DNA of 64,000 nucleotides, taken from assembly GCA_028023455.1 (NCBI GenBank), contig JAQFVV010013071.1, positions 217,293-281,292 on the forward strand. The letters run 5' to 3'. Shown piece by piece: positions 11,456 to 21,130 of the stretch. The notes below the pieces were generated by a model. The model made no database searches. It saw nothing but the letters and a program-made list of their open reading frames with translations, and had not been told where the DNA came from. The position numbers and the translations under genes were made by a program. Position 1 is the first letter of the stretch; each line of letters begins with the position of its first letter. Origin of the DNA: Epiperipatus broadwayi (lineage: Eukaryota > Onychophora > Udeonychophora > Euonychophora > Peripatidae).

Positions 11456-11850
11456 TTTAAAGTTTATTGAAACTTTCCAGCTAAATCCAACTGTTAGTAA
11501 TAGCACTCAGGTTAGTATTTAATGCAGTGTTTCAAGTGGTATTATTCTCTCTTCTTCAGGTGATTCTGGCCTGACCAGTGACAGTACTAGCATGAGAATC
11601 GACCCTGGACTCTTAGATTCTTGAATATTGAATTTGAAGATCAGGTTTGATTCCCATGCTACTTTTGTCATGGATCAGGCCAGCAATACCTGAAGAAGAA
11701 AGGAGAATAATGTTACTTGAAAATTTTCATTAAATACTAAATCCATGTGATGTATTTGGAAAGTTTCAATAAAGTTTAAGAAAAGTTTTTTTTAAAGACA
11801 TCCAGTCCTTAATATTAGATAATGGAAATAATTCCAATAAATAATGAATG
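11440..11850. mobile_element. Palindromic tRNA-like element (family T), copy 1
   Basis: Two inverted arms, about 11440-11615 and 11640-11850. The outer ends read TTGGACTATT on the left and the reverse complement on the right (AATGGAAATAATTCCAA). Each arm contains a B-box-like GAATCGACCCTGGA or GGTTTGATTCCCATG and the shared block GGCCTGACCAGTGACAGTAC. Other copies are at 22900-23465 and 26388-27366. The PLE reading frame stops at its left border. Confidence 0.7.
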
Positions 11851-12240
11851 CTGAAATGCCATAATCACAAACCTTTGGACAAACATTAATTGGTTTTATT
11901 TGGATATTGAAAATGATATGAATTTTGATTTATTCAAATGAATGATATGCAAAATACCCTAATTTTTAAAATCCACCTTTTGAGCAATTCATGTCTAATT
12001 TGGCTGTATTTTCAGCCTTATTCAGAATTAAGAATTGTATAGAAATTTATATTATGTAATCGATTTGGCCATATTTGAATGCAGTCATTTGATAACAATA
12101 TTTGTATAGAGACTATGGAAATAATAACATTTTCGTTTTAAAAATCATTTTTTTAAGAACTTTTTTTTTGAAACGTTTATTTATTTATTTATGTATTAGC
12201 TGAAATACACAGGCTTATATATACCTGTGTCTATATATGT
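11851..12240. other. AT-rich stretch without recognised content
   Basis: No coding or repeat signal apart from a short (TTTA)n run near 12177-12192. Confidence 0.5.
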
Positions 12241-12334
12241 AATAGACAGGGTATGAGCACAGACTTTCACATGACCCACAACTCTCCACACCATCTCATA
12301 ACACTGATACACCTGAACACACATATGTTGAAAA

Positions 12335-12402
12335 GATAAATAATCACCAATATACGTATTTCATGCTAAACCAGCAATCATCAGTTGGTCCAGATTACCA
12401 TC
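12335..12402 (-). ncRNA. Type I hammerhead ribozyme, intact core (family A)
   Basis: On the minus strand: outer stem I GUAAUC, bulge UGG, inner stem I ACCAA, core CUGAUGA, stem II UUGCU-GGUUU-AGCAU, GAA, AUACGUAU, A, then UUGGU and GAUUAU. ACCAA pairs with UUGGU, and GUAAUC pairs with GAUUAU across a three-base bulge, giving an eleven-pair stem I. The cleavage triplet is AUA. AUACGUAU is an eight-base self-complementary sequence, so stem III is three pairs with a two-base loop as a monomer or eight pairs between two molecules. The only weak point is a U-U juxtaposition at the base of stem II. Confidence 0.8.
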
Positions 12403-12525
12403 TCTACACATATATGCTACAAGTGCTCAGATATATATTAAGATAGCAAATCCTCCTACTCTAATGGACAGGCTTCAATCCACTCCACACTGCAACTCTT
12501 CAACCTCCACCCAATTAAAAATTTT

Positions 12526-12670
12526 TTAATGGAACCCCCCACAGGCCCCCTGGGGGGGATTATTGTTTCGTCGGCTCTTGTTGTATTTTTTTTGTGGGGT
12601 TGGTATTTTGGCCCCCTGGTGATTTTGGGTTTTGGTTGAAATACGTTTTTTGGGGTTTTTTTTTTTTTTC
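12526..12670. other. Apparent sequence corruption inside palindrome right arm
   Basis: The segment is full of G, T and C runs, unlike its surroundings. Aligned to the reverse complement of the left arm it matches column by column with A and C replaced by G or T: expected CTTGTAGCATATATGTG reads CTTGTTGTATTTTTTTTG, and expected GAAATACGTATATTGG reads GAAATACGTTTTTTGG. I read this as sequencing or consensus error across a hairpin, not as biology. Confidence 0.7.
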
Positions 12671-12892
12671 CACATATGTGTGTTCGGGTGTATCAGTGTT
12701 ATGAGATGGTGTGGAGAGTTGTGGGTCATGTGAAAGTCTGTGCTCATACCCTGTCTATTATTTATGTATATAAATTAGTTTCATAGTGTTTTTTTGTAAC
12801 ATTCTCTACTATTTGCAGTAAGTAAATAAATGTGATATATGACTTTTTTTAGGGATCCTGCAAGTTCATATATATATATATATATATATATA

Positions 12893-13135
12893 GCTTGTAA
12901 TACTTCTTTCATATACACTTCAATGCAAACAAATTTTCTTAAAAAACTTCATTTTCCTTATAGTTTTGAATATCCAGCAGTCTTCATCAGAGCTTTATCA
13001 AGGACAGATAAAACTCTGACCTTGATAATGCTCTGATGAAGACTGCTGGACAGTCGAAACTGTAAGGAAAATAAAGAAATTTTTTAAGAAAATTTGTTTG
13101 CATTGAAGTGTATATGAAAGAAGTATTGTAAGCAA
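12893..13135. repeat. Palindrome family D flanked by (TA)n
   Basis: Left arm 12893-13000 and right arm 13023-13135 are near-perfect inverted copies (TACTTCTTTCATATACACTT against AAGTGTATATGAAAGAAGTA). TA runs flank both outer ends (12871-12892 and 13136-13152). The right arm holds a CUGAUGA-A-GACUG-CUGGA-CAGUC-GAAA hairpin at 13033-13059. The left arm has a decayed version. Related hairpins occur near 36050-36095 and 59500-59540. Confidence 0.75.
13033..13059 (+). ncRNA. Hammerhead-like hairpin (family D), uncertain
   Basis: CUGAUGA, one extra A, a five-pair stem GACUG/CAGUC with loop CUGGA, then GAAA. This is a hammerhead core with an inserted A before stem II. I cannot build a convincing stem I or stem III from the flanks, so cleavage activity is doubtful. 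Animal retroelement tails often contain CUGAUGAAG-hairpin-GAAAC sequences, which may be relics of PLE-type hammerheads. Confidence 0.4.
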
Positions 13136-13537
13136 TATATATATATATATATGAATATATGCAAAGAAAGTGAAAGAGAATAATAAGAGATCCTGTAAAT
13201 TATGAATGACCTTTGAATATGAAAGAAAGACTGTATTTTTTTTTAATTCCACAAGCATGGCATACAGGGCTACAAGTAACATTGTAAATATAATAATAGT
13301 ACAGCATATGCAACATTACGTATCATTTTAGTTTGCCTGTGTATCATAAATACACGCTTCTTCTCAGACATTGAAAATTTACTATTGTGGTCATGGAAAT
13401 GATAAAATAATTAAAATAGAATCTGAATAATAGTATATGATATTTGCTTTTATAAATCATCTTTTAAAGAAGTCAGTTGGTAGTATTAGATAAGTGAAAT
13501 AGAGAATTTCAAAATTGCTATTATTATTCAATTGTCA

Positions 13538-13599
13538 GTTTGGACAAGAAAACTAGGAATTGAGAATCGTTTGGACAAGAAAACTAGGAATTGAGAATC
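13538..13599 (+). repeat. Tandem duplication, 31 bp x 2
   Basis: Two identical consecutive copies of a 31 bp unit beginning GTTTGGACAAGAAAACTAGG. Perfect identity suggests a recent slippage or repair event. Confidence 0.9.
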
Positions 13600-14514
13600 G
13601 AGTTGTATGCTTTATGACAAATTCTATGTGATTTTTATAATGTTTATATATGTAAAGAATTTTCATTGCAACACACACACACACACTATTTTAATTATAC
13701 ATAATACATTTATCAAAATGTATTCAACCAGTGAGTCAAGGTTATAAATGACTGTAGCATATAATAATATTAAGAAGAATATATTGCCAGAATGGATTAA
13801 GCGATGAAGCAGTACAAATCCTACTAGTTGTGTACTCAGCGTTAAAATTGTAACAGAGGTGAATAATTAATAAAATGATAGATCCTAACAGTATTTTTAA
13901 AAACGGAACATATTTAGTAGTGAAAATCTTAGAAAATATCAGTGTTTACGATAACTGAGATCAGAGTTTAACTAATGGCCAAGTATGAAAACTTTCAAAA
14001 AAATATGCCTTAAAGCCATTACTGGGATTTGCTATAGTCTATGATGTATAATAGGGATGTCAGTAATATCACATCTAATATTTTCATTTGTAAATTTATA
14101 CTTTCCAGGATTCTAAAAAATATCTGATTCACTGCAACTTTTTAGAAGAATAAATGTGTGAAGAGGATGTTGAATCTATAATCGCCGAACGTTTTAAAAA
14201 GCAAGCAAATAAATAAATAATTTATATCACAACTTATGGGTTTTTGAGCACGAAAGGTTAAAAAAATTTTCATTATTAAAGTTAGTTCACATTGTGGGTC
14301 TTTCTGTCTCTGTGTAATTCCTCAAAAGACATTTTTCTTACTAATGATTTCAATTAATTGACTTGTTATAAATAATGATAAGGCTTTTGATGAAATCATT
14401 CATTAAAAAGTAGACTTATTACGCATAGGAATCTTAGATTTTTAGAGAATTCAGAGTTGGTCACTACTTGCATTTTATCTTGATGGATTGAAATTGTTTT
14501 TTTAAGACAAAGGT
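13600..14514. other. AT-rich stretch without recognised content
   Basis: Contains a short (CA)n run at about 13672-13686. No coding, SINE or ribozyme signal. Confidence 0.5.
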
Positions 14515-14624
14515 ATATGAACAGTAACATCTTTTTTCATACAGTAGTGTCACCCAGTGCTAGTCATAGTAACCAATGGATGCTAGAAAGTTTTTGCATC
14601 AAAATCCATAGCTTGTGCCTACTT

Positions 14625-14684
14625 ATCCAATATCGTCAGAGTAGTTTCTAGCTTATGGCTGTCATCAATGAGGAGCCTTCGATC
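14625..14684 (-). ncRNA. Family C hammerhead, mutated core
   Basis: On the minus strand: UUGAUGA, AGCCAUAAGCU hairpin, AGAAA, then CUACUC and UGACG. Against the family C consensus the first core base is U instead of C and the GUC triplet is CUC. Outer stem I pairing (AUCGAAGG side with AUAUUGGAU side) is partly kept. Confidence 0.5.
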
Positions 14685-15077
14685 TTAGAGCATTGTACCT
14701 AGATTTTTGGATCTAAACCAACCCTCCAGCAGCCACATTTTACCTTTTTTATTAACTGTAAAACTATGAGCCTGAATTGGAATTACAATGTTTTCAATCC
14801 AAGGTATGTAGTCATACAGATATGAACCCAGTTTAGTATCTATACATTTTGATATCTTTGGTTTTTTAATAACCATAATCACCATCATTCATTGTCTAGG
14901 ATTGGTATTAAACCACTATAGCATTAAAATACATAAATACTGAATTAGGTTCAGATCTGTAAGATTATACAAGTAAATTAGCTTGTTTCAAAACATTGCA
15001 TTTTTCTTTTGGGTTTGTAGCTTTGTAGCTGGGGGGGGGGGTGCATTAGATCCAAAGATCTAGGTGCAGCGCTCTCA

Positions 15078-15138
15078 GATCCAAGGCTTCTCATTGATAA
15101 AAGCTACATGATAGAAATTAGATTGGGGATATTGGATG
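15078..15138 (+). ncRNA. Family C hammerhead, mutated core
   Basis: GAUCCAA, GGCU, UCUCA, UUGAUAA, AAGCUACAUGAUA, GAAA, UUAGAU, UGGGGAUAUUGGAU. Stem I outer pairing AUCCAA/UUGGAU and inner UCUCA/UGGGG are kept, and GAAA is kept. The CUGANGA box has become UUGAUAA, so this copy should be inactive. Confidence 0.5.
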
Positions 15139-15260
15139 AGTAAGTAATAGGTAGGAATTTTGATGCACAAACATTTTAGCAGCCATTAATTACTATGATT
15201 TGCAGTGAATGGCACTATTGTATGGTGAAAATTGCTGCTGTTTTAACAGATTATATAAGC

Positions 15261-18114
15261 ATAAGAAATGATGATCATATCATGTTTAAGGATATGAACA
15301 TTTAAAATGAAGATATATAAGGCACTAGTTAGTTACCAAAATTATTTCCTTTGGCAGATCTGATTTTATATTCCAATGTTTAAATAAAAAATTGTAAGGG
15401 AAAGACAATACAATAGTTGTATTCTTTGTAGAAGTTTTGAATTCAAACAGAAGTTATGTGCTACCACAGCAATTATAAGAAATGACAGATTATTATGTTT
15501 TCTAAAAGTAAAAAAAATATTTTGAATTTTTTTTTCAATAAACATTTACATTTGTATATTGACTTTAGCCATAGATTTGAAGATTTTAGAAAGAAAAAGA
15601 TAGTAATAATAAGTTTAAAGCAAATCTATTTGACTGTTTTTCAGATAAGTTTTTCTACATTCCCTAAAATTAATCACACATTTCAAAGGGAGTATTAAAG
15701 GACATGAAAGTTAAGGGTATGCAGACTAAATTGATAATTTGGGATTTGCAATTCTGTACAAATTACATGACCCATTTATGTTTGTTGTATATTTAGCACG
15801 GTATGTATACACATTTGGAATGTCTCTCAGTTACGGATTCAACACAGGATTAAAATATGCACTACGCTAAAAAAAATAAATTTAAAAACTGTCACTATGT
15901 TTAAAAATGAAATTATGGCACACTTGCCTAATTCTCAAGCAGATCAGTTTTAAAATTTACCCCAATTTCTATTTAATTGAGGGCTTGCCACATTTTATCA
16001 ATATTAGTAAATAAAAGTTCAGTAAAGGAAAAAGGTAAAACAACTTTTAATTAACCCTCTATTGGTCCATATTTCAATAGCTTTTCAAAGAGGAACAGCC
16101 AAAAAGAAGAGTATTATTTTTCAGGCTAATTAATTTCCAGATAAGGAGGATTTAAGATTTTCTTTGTGATTTATTTTTTAGCTAAGAATAGATGGACACA
16201 TTTTACTGCCCAGTAATTGGATAGTTACCTCATTTCACAACAAATTGCCCACTGGAAGAAAAAATTCTAACATGGGTTTTGTAAAGTACAGTTTTATCAT
16301 GATGAGCAGAAATATATCTATATAATATCTATTCACTTTGCTTCATTTTTCTAAAAAAAAATTTGTTTTTTTTTTAAAGTTTAATCTGAATTGTGGCTTT
16401 TTGAATCATAAACATGTATTATAAAGCAACATGAATGGGTTATTATTCGCTACTATATATATATATATATTATTCTCTACTAAAGTCATAAATATTGATA
16501 TTCTTATTGATTTAGTTATACAGTTAGTAGAGATATAGAAGACACAATTACACCTTTTATAATGGTTTTTCATGTATCATTACTAACATCTATTGACTTC
16601 TTGTGAAATTACATTTAAAATATTATATTTATTCCGTCTTTATCATTGCTGATCTAAGTCATGCTCAGAAAGTTTAGAAGAAATTAGCCAATAGATAGTC
16701 TTAATTCATTGAGCTTGGTTTATTCTATGCAAGTGAACATTGATTTTGTGATAAATGAAAATGAAATTCTCCTAAAAAATGTCAGTAATGTCTATTACAT
16801 ACCAAGATATTATAAATCTGTGATACTTACATTTAAATATAGACAATTCACATGTGCAATATTTATTTTAAATCAAAAATGTATTAATTAAATATGTACA
16901 CATGCTTATATTTTATACAATAAAAAATAATAGAAAAAAAACCTCATGTTAACCCTAACTTAAAGAAAAAGAGAATTATTCAGTCTGGCTATCTCTTATT
17001 TATTAATAATTTAGCTTCAAATTTAAAAGCACTTTTACAAATTGCCTAGCAAAATGAAAGATAGTTTTTATTACTAATAATTTTTAAATAATGGGTAATA
17101 AATATTTGGCAGTGTTTTTAGAATTTTCATGTTTATAAATTAAAAATAGCTTCTATTTTCTCTTACTACTGTATTGTATATGTATAATGCCATCTTTTAT
17201 CTTTTAACATTTTAAAATTTGCTAAAAGTTTTTTTTTTTTGGGGGGGGGGGGGGGATTCTCTATGAAACATTTATCTCAGAGTGTAATCTTTCTAACCAT
17301 CAGAAATGTATTTGCATAAATTTGAATCAAGTTTTTATTTTTGCTATGGTTTTTATTTCACTGTTATAAATGCATTCTTTTTTTAAAGGTGATTATTTCT
17401 TAGCATAAATTGAAATGGTGACATACATCGTATCATATTTTCAAATATTAGGCAATAGGACTTCCATTTTTAACTTTAGACTGCAAATACAATATTTTCT
17501 TTTATGTTTAGAAGGTATTGATATTATAATTACAGAAATATGTAATCAATAGGATAATCTTTAAAAAAGGCTATAGGATTTGATTTGTTGTTATTGTTGT
17601 TTTGAATTTGTGCTTTGTGAAATATTTTATGTGTGATGTTTTTATTTTATGGAGCATTGAATTTTTTATTGCACCAGTATTGGGAAATAATGTTCATTCC
17701 AGATGAGATATATCAAACTTCTCTGTACCATATTTATATCAATATGGACAGAGACCATATTGAAAATTTATAAAATTTGAATATTTGTTTTTCAGAAATT
17801 ATTTTTCTTTTTTATTGATCAAGCATTGTATATTAAATAAACATTTTTATAACAGAGAAATGTTATAATAGATTAAATGAAGCCTAAATTGATTATTTTA
17901 AAGTGATTAAGACTAAATTTAGTAATTGAGAAGATATGTTAATAAAAAAGTGTCAAGTTTTATTTCTTTTCCAATTCCAAGCAATGTGATCGAATGTAAC
18001 TTAATAAATTATACAAGAATAAGTTTCAACTTTGACTCACTATGAATTTTTTATAGGTAGGTAAATTATGATCAGCTTTTAGATGATTATGTGAATTTGT
18101 ATAAAGTGACATTT
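15261..18114. other. AT-rich stretch without recognised content
   Basis: About 2.9 kb of AT-rich DNA with TA runs (near 16454-16471) and a T10G14 homopolymer junction at about 17231-17254. No frame, SINE, palindrome or ribozyme core found. Open frames at 15495-15698 and 16709-16891 are low-complexity and unsupported. Confidence 0.5.
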
Positions 18115-18216
18115 TTTACAGAGGCAAAACTCTCCATATAGTAGTGCCACTCAATGCCAAAGTAATCAATTGATGCAGGCACGTTTGTGCATAAAATTCC
18201 TATCTAGTGCTTACTC

Positions 18217-18275
18217 ATCCAATATCCCCAGACTAGTTTTTAGGTTGTGGCTTTCATCAGTGAGGAGCCTTGGAT
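18217..18275 (-). ncRNA. Family C hammerhead, one core substitution
   Basis: On the minus strand: AUCCAA, GGCU, CCUCA, CUGAUGA, AAGCCACAACCUA, AAAA, CUAGUC, UGGGG, AUA, UUGGAU. Stem I is CCUCA/UGGGG, an internal loop GGCU/AUA, then AUCCAA/UUGGAU. ACUAGU is self-complementary, with GUC as the cleavage triplet. The only core defect is G to A in GAAA. Stem II in the family is AGC-CACAA-GCU; here the GCU side is ACCU. Confidence 0.62.
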
Positions 18276-18443
18276 GTGAGAGCAATGCATCTAGATCTTA
18301 TGCAACCCCACAGGAGACACCTTTTACTTTTTTTTAGATAATTATAAAGCTTTGTGTCCAAAATGAAAACACAATAATGTTTTCAATCTAAGCTCATTAG
18401 TTTGTATAGTTGTATAGATCTGAACTCAGTTCAGTGCTTTCAG

Positions 18444-18502
18444 ATCCAAGGCTCCTCACTAATGAAAGCCACAAGCTAGAGACTAGTCTGGCGATATTGG
18501 AT
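18444..18502 (+). ncRNA. Family C hammerhead, two core substitutions
   Basis: AUCCAA, GGCU, CCUCA, CUAAUGA, AAGCCACAAGCUA, GAGA, CUAGUC, UGGCG, AUA, UUGGAU. Stem I and the GUC triplet are kept, and stem II AGC/GCU is kept. CUGAUGA has become CUAAUGA and GAAA has become GAGA. The two arms of this palindrome therefore carry different defects, and together they point to an intact ancestor. Confidence 0.6.
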
Positions 18503-18744
18503 GAGTAGGCACTAGATAAGGATTTTATGCACAAAGCTTCCTGCACTCTAGCTTGCACTGAGTGGTGCTACTGTATGGAGAGTTTTGCCTCTGCAAAAAA
18601 CAGCTTGTGTAAGCATAAAGAATGGAAATCATGTAATGTTAGATGGTTAAGTAATAACGTGTTTGCTTTAAAAAAATTTTTTTCCAAAAAAATCTTGAAA
18701 AAATATGGAAAAGAAAATGATGCTAATGATTTTATTTTTTCAAT

Positions 18745-19600
18745 TAATAAGAATATTGCTCATGTTGTAATGGTGCTTAACATTATTAACGCTGGATGAC
18801 ACACATATAATGGAATCTTTATGTTTTGATGTGAAATAGAAATGTTTAAATTAGTGAAAAACAATTGTACACATATAAATTTGAAAAATCTTAATGAGTA
18901 GCTTTTTGTATTTTGGATAGAGCTTAAAAATAATTTTGAATTTTTAAGGGCAATTTAAATTCGAGAGTTTAATGAAAAGGATCTACAAAATGGCCTCAGT
19001 TCGCACATTTCAAATTAGTAAATTTTTAATTGGTAATAAAAACACATTTTTTACAAAGTTCATAAAGGTTCATATATTGATGAAAAAAAAGAAAACAAAG
19101 TTTACTTTTGAAATTAGAATGTCCTGAATTTAAAAAATAGATTCATAAACAGATAATTTATGATGTTTGCATTTTTAATTGCAGTTTAGTTTTTGAAATA
19201 GTCATTGAAGACATAAAAAGTATAGAAGGATTAAAAATACTCTAAATAAGTAAAACATCGTATTTCATCATCAGTAGGAAAAAAAAAAATCAAACATTCT
19301 TTTCTATTTTATATGGAAGTGATAAGTTTCTTGATGCACTTGGATAATGAAAACTTATATTCAATAAATGTAGATGAATGCAAAATATAATCCTTGTTGA
19401 AATGAATTAAGTTGTTTTAGATATGAAAAATGAAAAGTCGACAAGAAATATGATGCAGCAACTGATTTTGTTAAAATTGTTAGTAATAAATATATTATCA
19501 TTTCTTAAAGATAGTATATTCTTACTACAGTTGTAATAATATATTTGTAGTAATATCATTTTGCCAACAAAAATAGAAGAATAAATAATAATATAAAATC
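18745..19600 (+). repeat. Segmental tandem duplication, unit 1
   Basis: An 856 bp unit starting AATAAGAATATTGCTCATG and ending AATAATAATATAAAATCG. It is followed directly by a second copy (19601-20792). Noncoding; no terminal repeats of its own. Confidence 0.8.
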
Positions 19601-20792
19601 GATAAGAATATTGTTCAAGTTGTAATGGTGCTTAACATTATTTATGCTAGATGACACATATATAAAGGAATCTTTATATTTTGATGTGAAATGCTTTTTG
19701 TGTTTTGGATAGAGCTTAAAAATAATTTTGAATTTTTAAGGACATGTTAAATTCGAGAGTTTAATGAAAATAATCTACAAAATGGCCTCAGTTCTCACAT
19801 TTCAAACTAGTAAATTTTTAGTTTTAAAAAAATTTTATTTTTATCAAACCCCTTTTTTTAGCCTTTGTAGGGCAATGGAGGCTGTCGTCTGTTTTTTTTG
19901 TGGGTTTTTATAATCTCTTTTGAAACTCTTCTTTTTATTGTGTGGGGGGTTTTTTTTTTGGTGTCCTTTCTTTATGCGCCCTTTGTTTTTTTTTTTAAAA
20001 ATTTTGGTGGGGGTTTTTTTCCCTTTTTCTTTCCCTTTTCGGTTGGGGGTTGGAATTCTAAAAGGGTTGGGGGTGGGGGGGTTGGATTTGGAGCCCCCAT
20101 CTGCCCCTCCGGGGGGGATATAGAAAAAAAAGATCCCCGGGGGGGGGGGGGGGGGCAGGGGGGGGGAGCTCTTGGGGGGGGAGGTTGGGGGGGGGGGATT
20201 GTACATAGTAAATTTTTATTGGTAATAAAAACACATTTTTTGCAAAGTTCAAAAAGGTCCATATATTGATGAAAAAATTAAAAAAAAACCCAAAAAACAA
20301 AGTTTACTTTTGAAGATAGAATGTCTTGAATTTAAAAAAATAGATTCATAAACAGATAATTTATGATGCTTGTGTTTTTAATCGCAGTTTAGTTTTTGAA
20401 ATAATCGTTGAAGACAAAAAAAGAGTTAAAAAGACTCTAAATAAGTAAAACATCACATTTCATCATCAGTAGGAAGAAAAAAATCAAGTATTCTTTTCTA
20501 TTTTATATGGAAGTGATATGTTTCTTGATGAACTTTGATAATGAAAACTTAGATTCAATAAATATAGATGAATGCAATATATAATGCTTGTTGAGATGAA
20601 TTATGCTGTTTTAGATATGAAAAATGAAAAGTCAACAAGAAATATGATGTAGAGACTGATTTTGTTAAAATTTCTAGTAATAAATTAATATATTATCATT
20701 TCTTAAAGCTAGTATATTCTCACTACAATTGTAATATATTTGTAGTAATATCATTTTGCCAACAAAAATGGAAGAGCAAATAATAATATAAT
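19601..20792 (+). repeat. Segmental tandem duplication, unit 2, with insertion
   Basis: Starts ATAAGAATATTGTTCAAGTT and ends GCAAATAATAATATAA. It is roughly 95 percent like unit 1 by eye. It lacks about 70 bp near 19690 present in unit 1 and contains a 376 bp insertion (19821-20208). Confidence 0.8.
19821..20208. other. G/T-homopolymer-rich insertion with 12 bp target duplication
   Basis: Comparison with unit 1 (near 19015-19035) shows extra DNA bounded by AGTAAATTTTTA on both sides (about 19808-19819 and 20207-20218). The inserted DNA drifts from normal AT-rich sequence to runs of G and T, with GGGGG blocks up to 15 long by 20135-20200. The drift resembles the corrupted arm at 12526-12670. 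Open frames across it (Pro-rich or Gly-rich) are artefacts of the homopolymers. Confidence 0.6.
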
Positions 20793-20848
20793 TTAAAAAA
20801 TTGTAGACTGATGACTTTTCTATCTATTATGTACAAATATTTTTTTTC

Positions 20849-20944
20849 CATGTGTCAAAGCATCAGCCGGGAAGTGAACCTGCGAACCCGGGACAGCTGT
20901 TTGTAAGGCAGCTGTGCTGACCACTCAGCCACCAACGCTTGACA
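20849..20944 (-). mobile_element. tRNA-derived SINE S1
   Basis: On the minus strand: TCAAGCGTTGGTGGCTGAGT, GGTCAGCACAGCTGCCTTAC, B box GCAGGTTCACTTCCCGG, end GACACATGG. A short A tail follows (T8 at 20841-20848). Slightly diverged from the 23.6 and 60.6 kb copies. Confidence 0.8.
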
Positions 20945-21074
20945 TGTACAAGTTTTATGTCCAAGATAAATAAAAGGATGCATTGTGCTTATCCAAGAAA
21001 GCAGTGAAGGTTTAGAAAAGGATTATGATTAAATACCATCTACTAGTAATAAATGAAATCATTAAAGGAGGTTT

Positions 21075-21125
21075 CTGGTGTATTTAGATTCATAGATTAT
21101 GAAAAGGCTTCAATTCGATATATGT
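21075..21125 (+). pseudogene. Possible RTE reverse transcriptase motif A scrap
   Basis: The frame encodes VFRFIDYEKASIR, close to FGFIDYEKAFNS in the RTE copy near 40737-40775. The surrounding sequence (20946-21130) has a few further weak matches. Too short to be sure. Confidence 0.4.
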
Positions 21126-21130
21126 GCATA

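Larger units (their letters stand above)
12241..12760. mobile_element. Family A hammerhead palindrome, copy 1
   Basis: Starts AATAGACAGGGTATGAGCAC and ends with its reverse complement at 12740-12760. The left arm carries an intact hammerhead on the minus strand (12335-12402). The right arm is readable only at its outer end (12671-12760); between 12526 and 12670 the sequence is a degraded, G/T-shifted image of the expected right arm. Other copies: 32398-32790, 38107-38545, 58150-58630. Confidence 0.75.
14515..15260. mobile_element. Family C hammerhead palindrome, copy 1
   Basis: Left arm about 14520-14706 and right arm about 15048-15250, inverted. Shared blocks include ATCCAATATC, GAGGAGCCTT, TTTTGCATCAAAAT and the CATACAGTAGTG terminus. 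The centre shares AATGTTTTCAATC with the copy at 18115-18605. A G10 run at 15032-15041 lies just inside the right arm. Each arm carries a hammerhead-like core; both are mutated. Confidence 0.75.
18115..18605. mobile_element. Family C hammerhead palindrome, copy 2
   Basis: Left arm 18119-18290 and right arm 18438-18603, inverted: AGAGGCAAAACTCTCCATAT on the left, and its reverse complement ATATGGAGAG/TTTGCCTCT-type sequence on the right. The centre shares AATGTTTTCAATC and a CAGATCTGAACTCAGT-like block with copy 1 at 14515-15260. Each arm carries a hammerhead with one or two core substitutions. Confidence 0.78.

Noticed and set aside
13033-13059. Family D hairpin as an active hammerhead
   Set aside because: An extra A precedes stem II and I could not find pairing for stems I and III; kept only as a low-confidence hammerhead-like motif.
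19844-20300. Proline-rich and glycine-rich open frames on both strands
   Set aside because: They come from G and C homopolymers in the suspect insertion at 19821-20208.
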